Shown: positions 1 through 8,572, counted from the stretch's first letter. The stretch is 27,242 bases of DNA from Chitinophagaceae bacterium (GCA_017853235.1 JAFMJX010000003.1:1-27242); one strand, 5' to 3'. A program made the numbers and translations. Notes: generated from the letters alone by a model not told the origin.

Positions 1-1
1 C

Positions 2-295
2 GCCAAATATGCAAAATACATTGAGGCAGAAAATAAAGTATTTTTAAGAGACGATGTAGTAGTGTACAATATTTTAGGAGATACTTTATGGTGTAAGGAA
101 ATGTATTGGGATCAAAATACCAATTTATTTCATACAGATAAAGATGTGATTGTAAAGCAACACAACCCTATTGCAAAAATTTATGGTAAAGGCTTTGAAG
201 CCAATCAAAATTTAACCGATATTCATATACTCAAACCACAATCTAATAGTTATGCAATTATTAGTGACAGTAGTGGATTAAATCCTCAAAAATAA
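2..295 (+). CDS. lptC: LptC, LPS export periplasmic protein (C-terminal part only)
   Basis: The open frame enters from the left edge and ends at TAA 293-295, giving 97 residues of a longer protein. An in-frame GTG at 62 is not a credible start because the frame continues upstream with coding-like sequence (AKYAKYIEAENKVFL). The fragment shows the beta-jellyroll pattern of LptC/YrbK: short strands with alternating polar and hydrophobic residues and the late motif GKGFEANQNLTDIHI. LptC is a membrane-anchored periplasmic protein that carries lipopolysaccharide from the LptBFG transporter to LptA. The membrane anchor would lie outside the window. The next gene starts 3 bases after this stop, so they are probably co-transcribed. 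The call rests on pattern recognition of the C-terminal half. Confidence 0.72.
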   Translation, partial: AKYAKYIEAENKVFLRDDVVVYNILGDTLWCKEMYWDQNTNLFHTDKDVIVKQHNPIAKIYGKGFEANQNLTDIHILKPQSNSYAIISDSSGLNPQK

Positions 296-298
296 TAT

Positions 299-1288
299 AT
301 GGAATACAGAAAAATGGGTAAAACCGGACTTCAATTAAGCACCCTTAGTTTTGGTAGCTGGGTTACTTTTCATAAACAAATTGACGATCGTATTGCAGAT
401 GAATTAATGGGAGTTGCTTATGATCAAGGTGTGAACTTTTTTGACAATGCCGAAGTTTATGCTGCAGGAGAAAGTGAAAAGATGATGGGAAGAGTACTGC
501 ATCAAAAAAAATGGGATCGTACATCTATCGTATTATCATCCAAGGCTTTCTTTGGATGGAGAGGTAAGGAAAATAAACCCAACCAAACTGGATTGAGTCG
601 TAAGCACTTAACAGAAGCTTGTCATGAAGCATTACAAAGATTACAAACCGATTATTTGGATTTATATTTTTGTCATCGACCTGATAAGTCTACCCCTATT
701 AGTGAAGTGGTTCAAACTATGAATACATTAATTCAACAAGGTAAAATTTTATATTGGGGAACCAGCGAATGGAGTGGCGTAGAAATCATGGAAGCACATC
801 GCATTGCCGATGCCTATCGTTTAATAGGACCTTCTATGGAGCAACCACAGTACAATATGTTTGAACGTAATAAGGTGGAAAATGAATTTCTTGAAATTTA
901 TAAAAATGTAGGTCTTGGAACCACTATTTGGAGTCCTTTAGCAGCTGGTTTATTAACGGGCAAATACAATGATGGAATCCCTGACGGATCTCGTTTTCAG
1001 TTAGAAGGTTTTGAATGGTTAAGAGACCGATGGATCATGCAGGATAAAATAAAAAAAGTGCAGCAATTAGCTTCCATAGCTAAAGCACTTAAGGTAAGTA
1101 CCGCTTCCTTAAGTATCGCATGGTGTATTAAAAATCCAAATGTAAGTACTGCAATATTGGGAGCCACCAACAAAGCCCAGTTGTTAGATAATTTAACGGC
1201 TTTAGATACAGTACAATTACTCACTCCAGAAATCATGGAGCAAATTGAAAATATCATTGAGACAAAACCCAAATTAGCAGATTATTAG
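299..1288 (+). CDS. Aldo/keto reductase, potassium-channel beta-subunit-like family
   Basis: This 329-aa (beta/alpha)8 NADPH-dependent oxidoreductase has the full AKR catalytic tetrad: Asp49 and Tyr54 (FFDNAEVY), Lys82 (LSSKAFF) and His126 (YFCHRPD). The segment GLSRKHL near residue 100 and the stretch TTIWSPLAAGLLTGKY, with its late NADP-binding loop, are typical of the Kv-beta/YghZ branch, which reduces aldehydes and methylglyoxal-like compounds. There is no signal peptide, so it is cytoplasmic. It starts 3 bases after the lptC stop and ends 15 bases before the CNNM transporter, so all three look co-transcribed although no link to LPS transport is evident. The physiological substrate cannot be told from sequence. 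Confidence 0.93.
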   Translation: MEYRKMGKTGLQLSTLSFGSWVTFHKQIDDRIADELMGVAYDQGVNFFDNAEVYAAGESEKMMGRVLHQKKWDRTSIVLSSKAFFGWRGKENKPNQTGLSRKHLTEACHEALQRLQTDYLDLYFCHRPDKSTPISEVVQTMNTLIQQGKILYWGTSEWSGVEIMEAHRIADAYRLIGPSMEQPQYNMFERNKVENEFLEIYKNVGLGTTIWSPLAAGLLTGKYNDGIPDGSRFQLEGFEWLRDRWIMQDKIKKVQQLASIAKALKVSTASLSIAWCIKNPNVSTAILGATNKAQLLDNLTALDTVQLLTPEIMEQIENIIETKPKLADY

Positions 1289-1303
1289 TTTTAAATTATC
1301 ACT

Positions 1304-2539
1304 ATGTTATTTGCCATTATTGCTTCGTTGATTTTGATAGGTTTTTTTTCGGGATACGAAATTGGATTCGTGAGTGCCAATCGATTGACCTTAGAACTTA
1401 AAAAAAAGCAAGGAACTAAAGCAGGGAAAATCATAGCACAATTTTTAGAACATCCTGCTCAATTTATTGGAACTTGCTTAATTGGATTGAATATTTCCTT
1501 AGTAGTATTTGGTATTTTATTTGAGCAATTACTAGATCAACTTATTTGGGAGCATGTTCAAGCTGGACCTTATGCCATTTTATTAGGCAACACCATTTTA
1601 TCAACCCTAGTTATTTTACTTATTGGTGAATTGGTCCCAAAAGCAATATTCAAAGCTAGAGCGGATTCCATGATTAGCACTTTTGCACCTCTAGCTCGAT
1701 TTTTTCATTTATTTTTTAGACCTCTCACTCAATTATTAGTGAGTTTGGCACAATGGGTAGTGAGCACTTTATTTCAAGTTCGAATGGTGAATAAAAAAGA
1801 AGCCTTCACAAAAGTGGACTTAGCTCACTTTGTACAACAAACCAAAGAACAGCAACAACAACAGGACTTGAATACAGATTTGTTTGAAAATGCTTTAAGC
1901 CTTCCCAATATCAAAATTAGAGAATGCTTGGTGCCTCGCACCGAAATCGTTGGTGTGGACAAAAGTATCAGTATAGCTGCATTGAAAGAGGTATTTGTAG
2001 AAACTAAATTAAGCAAACTAATAGTGTATCATGAAACCTTAGATACGATTGTTGGATATGTGCATCAACTTGATTTATTTAAACAACCACAACAAATACA
2101 AGATATTTTACTTCCCATTATCTTGGTTCCTGAAAGCATGAATGCCGCTGATTTAATTAATTTATTTTCGAAAAAAAGAAAAAGTATTGCTTGGGTAGTG
2201 GATGAATTTGGAGGTACGGCTGGCATTGTTACTATGGAAGATGTTTTAGAGGAAATTTTTGGAGAAATTGATGATGAATATGATGAGCAGGAGTTTTTAG
2301 AAAAGAAATTATCTGATACGGAATTCATTTTCAGTGGCCGATTAGAATTGGATTACCTCTATGAGAAATACGGTATTGACTTTTCGGCAGATACCACCGA
2401 AACTTTGAGTGGATATTTGATTCACCAAAACGAGTCCATTCCTAAGTTAAGACAGGTGCTCCATTTGACCCATTTTGATGCAGAAATTATAGCAGTTAGC
2501 GATACCCGCATTGAGAAGGTGAAAATCAAAATCCGCTAA
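1304..2539 (+). CDS. CNNM/HlyC-CorC family transporter (DUF21, paired CBS, CorC C-terminal domain)
   Basis: This 411-aa inner-membrane protein has the standard order: an N-terminal DUF21 membrane domain (about residues 1-180, hydrophobic helices starting at the first residues), two CBS motifs (about 205-325, including VPRTEIVGVD and the EFGGTAGIVTMEDVLEEIFGEI block) and a CorC/HlyC C-terminal domain (about 335-411). Relatives export Mg2+ or Co2+ or regulate such transport; the gliding protein GldE is a relative. A CNNM-type gene close behind lptC is a familiar Bacteroidota arrangement, here with an aldo/keto reductase between them. A run of five glutamines (KEQQQQQD) lies in the linker before the CBS pair. 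The ion handled is not known. Confidence 0.9.
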   Translation: MLFAIIASLILIGFFSGYEIGFVSANRLTLELKKKQGTKAGKIIAQFLEHPAQFIGTCLIGLNISLVVFGILFEQLLDQLIWEHVQAGPYAILLGNTILSTLVILLIGELVPKAIFKARADSMISTFAPLARFFHLFFRPLTQLLVSLAQWVVSTLFQVRMVNKKEAFTKVDLAHFVQQTKEQQQQQDLNTDLFENALSLPNIKIRECLVPRTEIVGVDKSISIAALKEVFVETKLSKLIVYHETLDTIVGYVHQLDLFKQPQQIQDILLPIILVPESMNAADLINLFSKKRKSIAWVVDEFGGTAGIVTMEDVLEEIFGEIDDEYDEQEFLEKKLSDTEFIFSGRLELDYLYEKYGIDFSADTTETLSGYLIHQNESIPKLRQVLHLTHFDAEIIAVSDTRIEKVKIKIR

Positions 2540-2610
2540 TACTATTTTTAGGATTAGGCTTCACATTTTAGCATATAAGCCTTAACTTTAACCCTCATTG
2601 AAGAATACTC

Positions 2611-3465
2611 ATGGCTATATTTGACCGATTTAAAAAGGAAGGGGATGATGAAATGTCATTCATTGACCATTTGGAAGTTTTAAGAGGAACCATTGTTCGT
2701 TCGTTATCTTCTATTTTAATTACTTCCATCATTATTTTTATATATCGTGATTGGATCATGGACCATATTATTATGGGACCTGTAAATCCCGATTTTATTA
2801 CCTACAAAGCCTTTTGTGGATTAAGTCATTTATTGCATTTAGGAGATTCCCTATGTATGCCTCCTGTAAAAGTATCTTTGCAAAGTACCACATTTGGAGG
2901 TCAATTTTTAAGCGCCATTAGTATGGCATTTGTGGGTGGGATTATAGTAGCATTCCCTTTTATATTTTGGCAAATTTGGTCTTTTATAAAACCTGCTCTA
3001 AAGGAAAAGGAATTAAAAAATACACGATTCATGATTTTTTGGGTCTCCTTCTTTTTCTTTATGGGAGCTGCATTTGGATTTTTTGTACTAGGCCCTTTTA
3101 CATTTAACTTTTTAGCAAGCTTTCAACTAGGTACAAGAGGCGCCATTGTGACCATTCCAACTTTTGCCGATTATTTAGACAACTTAACTAATTTAATATT
3201 AGGATGTGGGATTGCTTTTGAATTACCAGTCATCGTATTTCTACTTACAAAAATTGGTTTTATCACACCTAAATTATTAACCACAACGCGCAAGTACGCA
3301 GTTGTTGTGATTTTAATCATTGCTGCATTTATTACACCTAGTCCAGATTGGTACAGCCAAACTATTGTCTTCATTCCTTTATATACACTATTTGAATTCA
3401 GTATAATTGTTTCCAGATGGGCTCATAAAAAAATGAAAGCGGAAGAAGATGAAGAGTGGGATTAA
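2611..3465 (+). CDS. tatC: Sec-independent protein translocase subunit TatC
   Basis: The 284-aa polytopic membrane protein carries the TatC N-terminal signature (MSFIDHLEVLRGTIVRS), which precedes helix 1 and forms part of the twin-arginine docking site. Further helices fit the six-TM layout, including the conserved GIAFELPVIVFLL segment. TatC recognises twin-arginine signal peptides and, with TatA/B, moves folded, cofactor-loaded proteins across the inner membrane. The acidic tail (KAEEDEEWD) is probably cytoplasmic. No tatA/B gene is in the window. Four Tat-type signal peptides lie downstream (genes at 17299, 20884, 21522 and 24226), so this translocase has clients nearby. It is separated from its neighbours by 71 and 93 bp. 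Confidence 0.96.
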   Translation: MAIFDRFKKEGDDEMSFIDHLEVLRGTIVRSLSSILITSIIIFIYRDWIMDHIIMGPVNPDFITYKAFCGLSHLLHLGDSLCMPPVKVSLQSTTFGGQFLSAISMAFVGGIIVAFPFIFWQIWSFIKPALKEKELKNTRFMIFWVSFFFFMGAAFGFFVLGPFTFNFLASFQLGTRGAIVTIPTFADYLDNLTNLILGCGIAFELPVIVFLLTKIGFITPKLLTTTRKYAVVVILIIAAFITPSPDWYSQTIVFIPLYTLFEFSIIVSRWAHKKMKAEEDEEWD

Positions 3466-3558
3466 TCTAACAGGTTGAACACTGAACCAAATAAAACAAA
3501 CAGGATAATAAATCAACGATAGTAATAAAGGTTTCATCTAACCACTAAATAAAATTTT

Positions 3559-4014
3559 ATGTCATTTGTTTTTGATGCTTCCAAACCCATTGCAATAGGT
3601 TGCGACCATGCAGGAATTGAATACAAAAATGCAGTCAAAAAATGGCTAGAAAGTAAAGGGTACAACGTGAAAGATTTTGGCACCTATAACACCGAATCTG
3701 TGGACTATCCGGATTTTGCACATCCCACAGCTGCAAGTGTTGAAACTGGTGAAGCCTGCTTTGGAATATTATTTTGTGGAAGTGCCAATGGAGTGGCCAT
3801 GACTGCTAATAAACATGCTGGCATAAGAGCCGGATTATGTTGGGTTACCGAAGTAGCTGAATTAGTTCGCTTACACAATGATGCCAATATGATTTGCATT
3901 CCAGCTCGCTTTGTAAGTTTGGAATTAGCTTTTGAAATGATTGAAAAATTTATGGGAACCTCTTTCGAAGGAGGCCGTCATCAAAATAGAGTCAATAAAA
4001 TAACCTGCGCTTAA
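3559..4014 (+). CDS. rpiB: Ribose-5-phosphate isomerase B
   Basis: This 151-aa RpiB/LacAB family enzyme interconverts ribulose 5-phosphate and ribose 5-phosphate in the cytoplasmic pentose phosphate pathway. Visible landmarks are GCDHAGIEYK (Asp16, His17), the catalytic-cysteine loop LFCGSANGVAMTANK with Cys73, and a later His106 in RLHNDAN, which matches the phosphate/ring-opening histidine region. Length is normal for RpiB. The M28 peptidase gene begins 16 bp after its stop, suggesting a shared transcript. Some RpiB relatives act on allose 6-phosphate or galactose 6-phosphate, but the Cys-containing loop favours the ribose enzyme. Confidence 0.94.
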   Translation: MSFVFDASKPIAIGCDHAGIEYKNAVKKWLESKGYNVKDFGTYNTESVDYPDFAHPTAASVETGEACFGILFCGSANGVAMTANKHAGIRAGLCWVTEVAELVRLHNDANMICIPARFVSLELAFEMIEKFMGTSFEGGRHQNRVNKITCA

Positions 4015-4030
4015 AAATTAAATTAGCCTT

Positions 4031-5575
4031 ATGAAAAAACTACTATGGATTTCGTTGCTTCTTGTAAGCACTGTGTCGTTTGCACAAACTGCAAAAGATC
4101 TTACCAAATTCGCAAATGTCATTACAGCAAAAGGATTGAAAGAAAAATTATCTGTAATTGCTAGTGCCGAAATGGAAGGACGTGAAACTGCATCACCAGG
4201 ACAAAAACGTGCTGCAGCATACATTGAATCTGAATTTAAAAGAATGGGACTGTTACCTGGGAATGGGAATAGCTATCAACAAGTATATCCTGTATATCAA
4301 GATGTATTGACAGAAAAAAAATTAGCTGTCAACGGACGTTCTTTTGAATGGGATAAGGATTTCAATTTTAATTTACAAACCATTGCAAATGGAAATGCTA
4401 CTTTCAAAGAAGTAGTATTTGCAGGATATGGAATTGTGGATGCAGAAAAAGGAATCAACGATTATGAAAACTTAGACGTGAAAGGAAAATTAGTAGTCAT
4501 CCTAGATGGAACTAGTAATGGTCCAGTAACAATGGGTCAAGGGGGTAATCGCGCTTTTAATGCCAACCCTGCATCTCCTATGTCAAAATTACGTCAAGCA
4601 AGTTCTAAAGGAGCCGCTGGATTATTGATTGTTTCTGCCGATTTCCCTCGTAAAAATGCGACTCCAACAAAAGGAAATATGTATGTTAAAGCAAATCCAA
4701 ACGCTGGTTTTTTAATGGCAAATATCTCTGCTGATGTAGCAGGTGCTTTATTAGGTTCTGTGGCGCCTACTATAGCTTCTTTAAAGGATGTGAAAAAAGG
4801 AAACTATACAACTGATGCCACTATTGCAGCAACTAAAACAACCGATAATTTAGAAAGTAGCAATGTCATTGCTGTACTTCCAGGTACTGATAAAAAAGAT
4901 GAATACTTAATGTTGACGGGGCACTATGATCATTTAGGAAAAAGAGGGGATGTTATTTATTATGGTGCAGATGATGATGGATCCGGAACAGTAAGTGTTA
5001 TGCAAATGGCAGAAGCATTTGCAGCGGCTGCTAAAAAAGGCTTTAAACCACGCAGAACCATTGTATTTATGACTGTTAGTGGAGAAGAAAAAGGACTATG
5101 GGGATCAGACTATTACTCAGAACACCCTATTTTTCCTTTAGATAAAACCACAGCAGATTTAAATACAGACATGGTGGGACGCGTAGATACAGAGCGCACT
5201 ACTGGTGATAGTTTAAACTATGTTTACGTGATTGGTCATGATAAATTAAGTACAGATTTACCTATCATCAACGAAGCGGCGAATAAAGCTTCTAGCAATA
5301 TCACATTAGATTACAAATATGATGATCCTGCTGATAAAAACATGATTTACTACCGTAGCGACCATTACAACTTTGCAAAAAAAGGAGTGCCTATTTTATT
5401 TTTCTATGATGGTATGTTATTAGCAGACTATCACAAACCCACTGACACGATTGAAAAAATCAATTTTGAATTAATGCAAAAGAGAGTGTTGATGGTGTAT
5501 CACACTGCTTGTGAAATTGCACAAAGAGAGGACATGTTAAAAAGAGATCTTAAATTAAATATGCCTGCAAGATAA
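4031..5575 (+). CDS. Secreted M28 family zinc aminopeptidase with PA-like insert
   Basis: The 514-aa protein begins with a Sec signal peptide (basic MKK, hydrophobic core, cleavage likely after the Ala in SFAQ, residue 18). A protease-associated-like domain spans about residues 125-240 (FAGYGIVDAEKGINDYENLDVKGK). The M28 catalytic domain follows, with a co-catalytic zinc set: His298 (TGHYDHLG), Asp314 (GADDDGSG), Glu352/Glu353 (SGEEKGLWGS), Asp380 (NTDMVGR) and His468 (DYHKPTDTIEKI). Relatives remove N-terminal amino acids from peptides in the periplasm or outside the cell. It follows rpiB by 16 bp and ends just before a strong terminator. Substrate preference is not evident. Confidence 0.93.
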   Translation: MKKLLWISLLLVSTVSFAQTAKDLTKFANVITAKGLKEKLSVIASAEMEGRETASPGQKRAAAYIESEFKRMGLLPGNGNSYQQVYPVYQDVLTEKKLAVNGRSFEWDKDFNFNLQTIANGNATFKEVVFAGYGIVDAEKGINDYENLDVKGKLVVILDGTSNGPVTMGQGGNRAFNANPASPMSKLRQASSKGAAGLLIVSADFPRKNATPTKGNMYVKANPNAGFLMANISADVAGALLGSVAPTIASLKDVKKGNYTTDATIAATKTTDNLESSNVIAVLPGTDKKDEYLMLTGHYDHLGKRGDVIYYGADDDGSGTVSVMQMAEAFAAAAKKGFKPRRTIVFMTVSGEEKGLWGSDYYSEHPIFPLDKTTADLNTDMVGRVDTERTTGDSLNYVYVIGHDKLSTDLPIINEAANKASSNITLDYKYDDPADKNMIYYRSDHYNFAKKGVPILFFYDGMLLADYHKPTDTIEKINFELMQKRVLMVYHTACEIAQREDMLKRDLKLNMPAR

Positions 5576-5584
5576 TTTTGAAAT

Positions 5585-5622
5585 AAAAAAAGGCCTTCCA
5601 AAATTTGGAAGGCCTTTTTTTT
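5585..5622. terminator. Bidirectional rho-independent terminator between convergent genes
   Basis: A near-perfect palindrome (GGCCTTCC stem, seven-base A/T loop, GGAAGGCC) sits at 5592-5614. It is flanked by seven A on the left and eight T on the right, so a GC-rich hairpin followed by a U-run forms in both directions. It lies between the stop of the M28 peptidase (+) and the stop of the deoxyhypusine synthase-like gene (-) and can serve both. Confidence 0.92.
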
Positions 5623-5660
5623 GTACCCACATTTTTTAAGACTCAAATTCAAAAATGAAT

Positions 5661-6635
5661 TTATTGTCCTAAGATATAGGCGAATATCAATGGTACTACA
5701 ATTGTAGCATCACTTTCAACTATAAATTTAGGAGTATGAATGTCTAATTTACCCCAGGTAATTTTTTCGTTAGGCACCGCCCCAGAATAAGACCCATAAG
5801 AAGTAGTAGAGTCACTCACTTGACAGAAGTAACTCCAAAAAGGGACATCATGCCATTCCAAATCCTGATACATCATAGGAACTACACAAATAGGAAAATC
5901 CCCCGCAATACCGCCACCTACTTGAAAAAATCCAACCCCTTTTCCACCACTATTAGCGCGATACCATTCGGTCAACATCACCATATACTCTATCCCGTTT
6001 TTAACAGTAGACGCTTTCAATTCATTTTTAATGACATAGCTTGCAAAAATATTTCCAGTAGTACTATCTTCCCAACCTGGAACGATGATAGGAATATTCT
6101 TTTTTGCAGCTGCAACTATCCAACTATTTTTAGGATCAATTTCATAGTATTGCTCTAAGTCACCACTTAACACCACTTTATATAAAAACTCGTGCGGAAA
6201 ATATCTTTCCCCTGCGGCTTCCGCATCTTTCCATACTTTCACTAAGTGTTTTTGTAAACGGCGAAAAGCTTCTTCTTCTGGTATACAAGTATCTGTTACG
6301 CGATTAAAGTGATTTTCTAATAAATCCCATTCATCCTGAGGGGTTAAATCACGATAATTAGGCACTCTTTTATAATGACTATGTGCCACCAAATTCATCA
6401 CATCTTCTTCCAAGTTGGCACCTGTACAACTAATAATGGCAATTTTATCTTGACGAATCATTTCGGCCAAACTAATGCCTAATTCGGCAGTACTCATAGC
6501 ACCTGCCAAACTCACTAACATTTTGCCGCCCTCTAATAAATGGGTCTCATACCCTTTAGCGGCGTCCACTAAAGCAGCAGCATTAAAATGACGATAATGA
6601 TGTTCAATAAACTGGGAAACAGGACCTTTACTCAT
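5661..6635 (-). CDS. Deoxyhypusine synthase-like protein (possible homospermidine synthase)
   Basis: This 324-aa NAD-dependent Rossmann-type protein clearly belongs to the deoxyhypusine synthase family. It has the NAD-site motif SCTGANLEEDVMN near residues 69-81 (TAGGVEED-like in eukaryotes), the block VGGGIAGDFP, and SYSGAVPNEKITWGK with Lys296 at the position of the catalytic lysine that holds the aminobutyl group from spermidine. Bacteria lack eIF5A, the normal protein substrate, so the acceptor must differ. Some bacterial and plant homologues make homospermidine from putrescine, which would fit a polyamine role, but this is inference. It is cytoplasmic, monocistronic, converges on the M28 peptidase and is divergent from the DUF1648 gene. 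Confidence 0.87.
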   Translation of the reverse strand: MSKGPVSQFIEHHYRHFNAAALVDAAKGYETHLLEGGKMLVSLAGAMSTAELGISLAEMIRQDKIAIISCTGANLEEDVMNLVAHSHYKRVPNYRDLTPQDEWDLLENHFNRVTDTCIPEEEAFRRLQKHLVKVWKDAEAAGERYFPHEFLYKVVLSGDLEQYYEIDPKNSWIVAAAKKNIPIIVPGWEDSTTGNIFASYVIKNELKASTVKNGIEYMVMLTEWYRANSGGKGVGFFQVGGGIAGDFPICVVPMMYQDLEWHDVPFWSYFCQVSDSTTSYGSYSGAVPNEKITWGKLDIHTPKFIVESDATIVVPLIFAYILGQ

Positions 6636-6651
6636 GTTTTAAAATTTGAAG

Positions 6652-6659
6652 CAAAAGTA
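6652..6659 (-). promoter_or_regulatory. Putative Bacteroidota -7 element for the deoxyhypusine synthase-like gene
   Basis: Read on the minus strand this is TACTTTTG, a full match to TAnnTTTG, followed by C as is common. It lies about 17 bases upstream of the ATG at 6635, which implies a very short leader. No TTTG-like -33 box was found at the expected distance, so the call is tentative. Confidence 0.4.
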
Positions 6660-6683
6660 ATTTTTTTTAGGGACTTTGGCTCA

Positions 6684-6714
6684 TTTGTAGAAAATAGAAA
6701 AAATGCTACCTTGT
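6684..6714 (+). promoter_or_regulatory. Putative Bacteroidota promoter for the DUF1648 gene
   Basis: TTTG at 6684-6687 and TACCTTGT at 6707-6714 are separated by 19 bp, matching the TTTG/TAnnTTTG spacing used by Bacteroidota sigma factors. The -7 box is imperfect in its last two bases. The ATG follows 17 bases later at 6732. Confidence 0.38.
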
Positions 6715-6731
6715 AGTATCAATTCATCACT

Positions 6732-7388
6732 ATGAACAAAAAGTTACAACTTGCCTTAGCTGTATTGTGCTTGGCCATTCCCTTTGCGTATGCAGCCTAT
6801 TTATACCCCAATTTACCCGAAACCATTCCAACTCATTTTAATATCAGAGGAGAGGCCGATGGATTTGGGGGCAAAGACAGTATTTACTTGGGGCCTATCA
6901 TCATGGCTTTTGCTGGATTATTCACTTATTTTTTATTGACAAATATCAAAAAAATAGACCCCAAAAGAAGTGCTCAAGTGGATGATCGTTTGTTTCAAAA
7001 CATGGCTTTAGTGATAGTGATTTTTCTTTCAGCATTATCGTTCGTTATATTGTATATGACCACACATCCAGGAATGGGGGTTGATAAATTATTATTCCCT
7101 CTTTTAGGTTTGGCATTTTCGGTCATGGGATATTTTATGCCTCAATTAAAACAAAACTATTTCGCTGGTTTTAAACTTCCTTGGACTTTAGAAAATGAGG
7201 CCAACTGGATAGCTACCCATAAAATTGCTGGCAAAGTATGGATGTATGGAGGTTTGGTGCAAATTTTAGCAGGACTCCTTTTAGATTCCATGCCCTCTTT
7301 TATACTTTTTTTTGCAAGTATGATAGTGATGGTTTTAATACCCACCCTGTTCTCTTACCGAATGTTTAAAAACGGGAACGAAGGATAG
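6732..7388 (+). CDS. DUF1648 / SdpI-family membrane protein
   Basis: This 218-aa integral membrane protein starts with a hydrophobic helix, then the DUF1648 signature (YPNLPETIPTHFNIRGEADGF) and further helices around residues 55-72, 90-110 and 118-136. The C-terminal half has the SdpI-like motif FAGFKLPWTLENEANW followed by two more helices. In Bacillus, SdpI gives immunity to the SdpC toxin and takes part in signalling, but many Bacteroidota homologues stand alone with no toxin gene, as here, and their role is unknown. No toxin or ArsR-type regulator is adjacent. The next gene starts 44 bp downstream on the same strand. Confidence 0.85.
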   Translation: MNKKLQLALAVLCLAIPFAYAAYLYPNLPETIPTHFNIRGEADGFGGKDSIYLGPIIMAFAGLFTYFLLTNIKKIDPKRSAQVDDRLFQNMALVIVIFLSALSFVILYMTTHPGMGVDKLLFPLLGLAFSVMGYFMPQLKQNYFAGFKLPWTLENEANWIATHKIAGKVWMYGGLVQILAGLLLDSMPSFILFFASMIVMVLIPTLFSYRMFKNGNEG

Positions 7389-7432
7389 TAGTTCCCTAAA
7401 TATTCTGCATCTTTGTATCTCAATCATACATT

Positions 7433-8572
7433 ATGAAATTAGGTACAAAATATATACATGCAGGGGCACATCCCGATCCAAGTACAGGAGCTATCATGAC
7501 TCCTATTTTTCAAACTTCCACTTATGTACAATCATCGCCAGGGGTACATAAAGGATATGAGTATGCTCGTAGCCAAAACCCAACACGTTTTGCATTGGAA
7601 GAAGCTTTCGCAGTGATAGAAAATGGAAAATTTGGATTGGCATTCGCGAGTGGTGTAGCAGCAACCGATGCCGTGATGCGCTTGTTAGTTCCAGGAGATG
7701 AAGTCATTGCTGCTCATGATATGTATGGAGGTTCCTTTCGTTTATTTTCCAAAGTGCATGAAAAAATGGGAATCAAATTTGTGTATGTAGATACTTCTGA
7801 CGCTCATAATGTATCAAAAGCAATGACTGCAGCAACTAAATTAATTTGGTTAGAAACTCCTACCAACCCTTTAATGAATATTACAGATATTGAAGCGGTT
7901 GCGACCATAGGAAAAAAACATAATTGCATTGTTTGCGTTGATAATACATTTGCATCCCCTTATTTACAAAATCCATTGGATTTTGGAGCCACCATCGTAA
8001 TGCATTCAGCGACAAAATATTTAGGTGGGCATAGTGATGTGATTCAGGGTTGTTTGGTTATGAATGATGAAAAATTAAGAGATCAACTTTATTTTATACA
8101 AAAAAGTACAGGAGCAGTGCCGGGGCCACAGGATTGCTTTTTAGTTTTAAGAGGAATTAAAACATTACATGTACGTATGCAGAGGCATTGTGAAAATGGA
8201 GAAAAAATAGCGCATTATTTAAGACAACATCCCAAAGTTGGAAAAGTATATTGGTGCGGTTTTGAAGATCATCCCAATCATGACATAGCTAAAAAACAAA
8301 TGAGGGGATTTGGAGGAATGATGAGCTTTACATTAAAAGACGACACCGTTGATGCTGCTACTAAAGTATTATCAAGTACTAAAGTATTTTCATTAGCCGA
8401 AAGTTTAGGAGGTGTTGAATCATTGATCAATCACCCCGCTAGCATGACACATGCTTCTATTCCAAGGGAACAAAGGATTGCCAACGGATTATCCGATGGA
8501 TTGATTCGGTTGAGTGTAGGCATTGAAGATGCAGATGATTTAATTGCAGACTTAGCGCAAGCCATTGGATAA
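7433..8572 (+). CDS. metB: Cystathionine gamma-synthase/lyase family PLP enzyme
   Basis: The 379-aa fold-type I PLP enzyme belongs to the Cys/Met metabolism family. Visible landmarks are YEYARSQNPTR (phosphate-binding Tyr44 and Arg46 from the partner subunit), DMYGGSFRLF with the ring-stacking Tyr98, Asp170 in VDNTFASPYLQ, and the Schiff-base Lys195 in HSATKYLGGHSD. The C-terminal SLGGVESLINHPASMTH motif is also typical. It acts in the cytoplasm in transsulfuration, either making cystathionine from an activated homoserine or cleaving it. Sequence alone does not firmly separate gamma-synthase from gamma-lyase, so the symbol is a best guess. Its stop overlaps the start of the next gene by one base (TAATG). 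Confidence 0.9.
   Translation: MKLGTKYIHAGAHPDPSTGAIMTPIFQTSTYVQSSPGVHKGYEYARSQNPTRFALEEAFAVIENGKFGLAFASGVAATDAVMRLLVPGDEVIAAHDMYGGSFRLFSKVHEKMGIKFVYVDTSDAHNVSKAMTAATKLIWLETPTNPLMNITDIEAVATIGKKHNCIVCVDNTFASPYLQNPLDFGATIVMHSATKYLGGHSDVIQGCLVMNDEKLRDQLYFIQKSTGAVPGPQDCFLVLRGIKTLHVRMQRHCENGEKIAHYLRQHPKVGKVYWCGFEDHPNHDIAKKQMRGFGGMMSFTLKDDTVDAATKVLSSTKVFSLAESLGGVESLINHPASMTHASIPREQRIANGLSDGLIRLSVGIEDADDLIADLAQAIG

Noticed and set aside
2556..2582. Inverted repeat AGGCTT...AAGCCT before tatC
   Set aside because: Six pairs with a 15-base loop and no T-run after it; not convincing as a terminator or operator.
5820..6158. A 112-codon plus-strand open frame
   Set aside because: It is antisense to the deoxyhypusine synthase-like gene and its translation looks like a reversed coding sequence, with no domain or start signal.
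5661..6635. True hypusine modification system
   Set aside because: Bacteria lack eIF5A and no deoxyhypusine hydroxylase or eIF5A-like gene is present.
6732..7388. Bacteriocin immunity system based on the SdpI-like protein
   Set aside because: No SdpC-like toxin, SdpAB or ArsR-type regulator gene is nearby; the fold alone does not support it.
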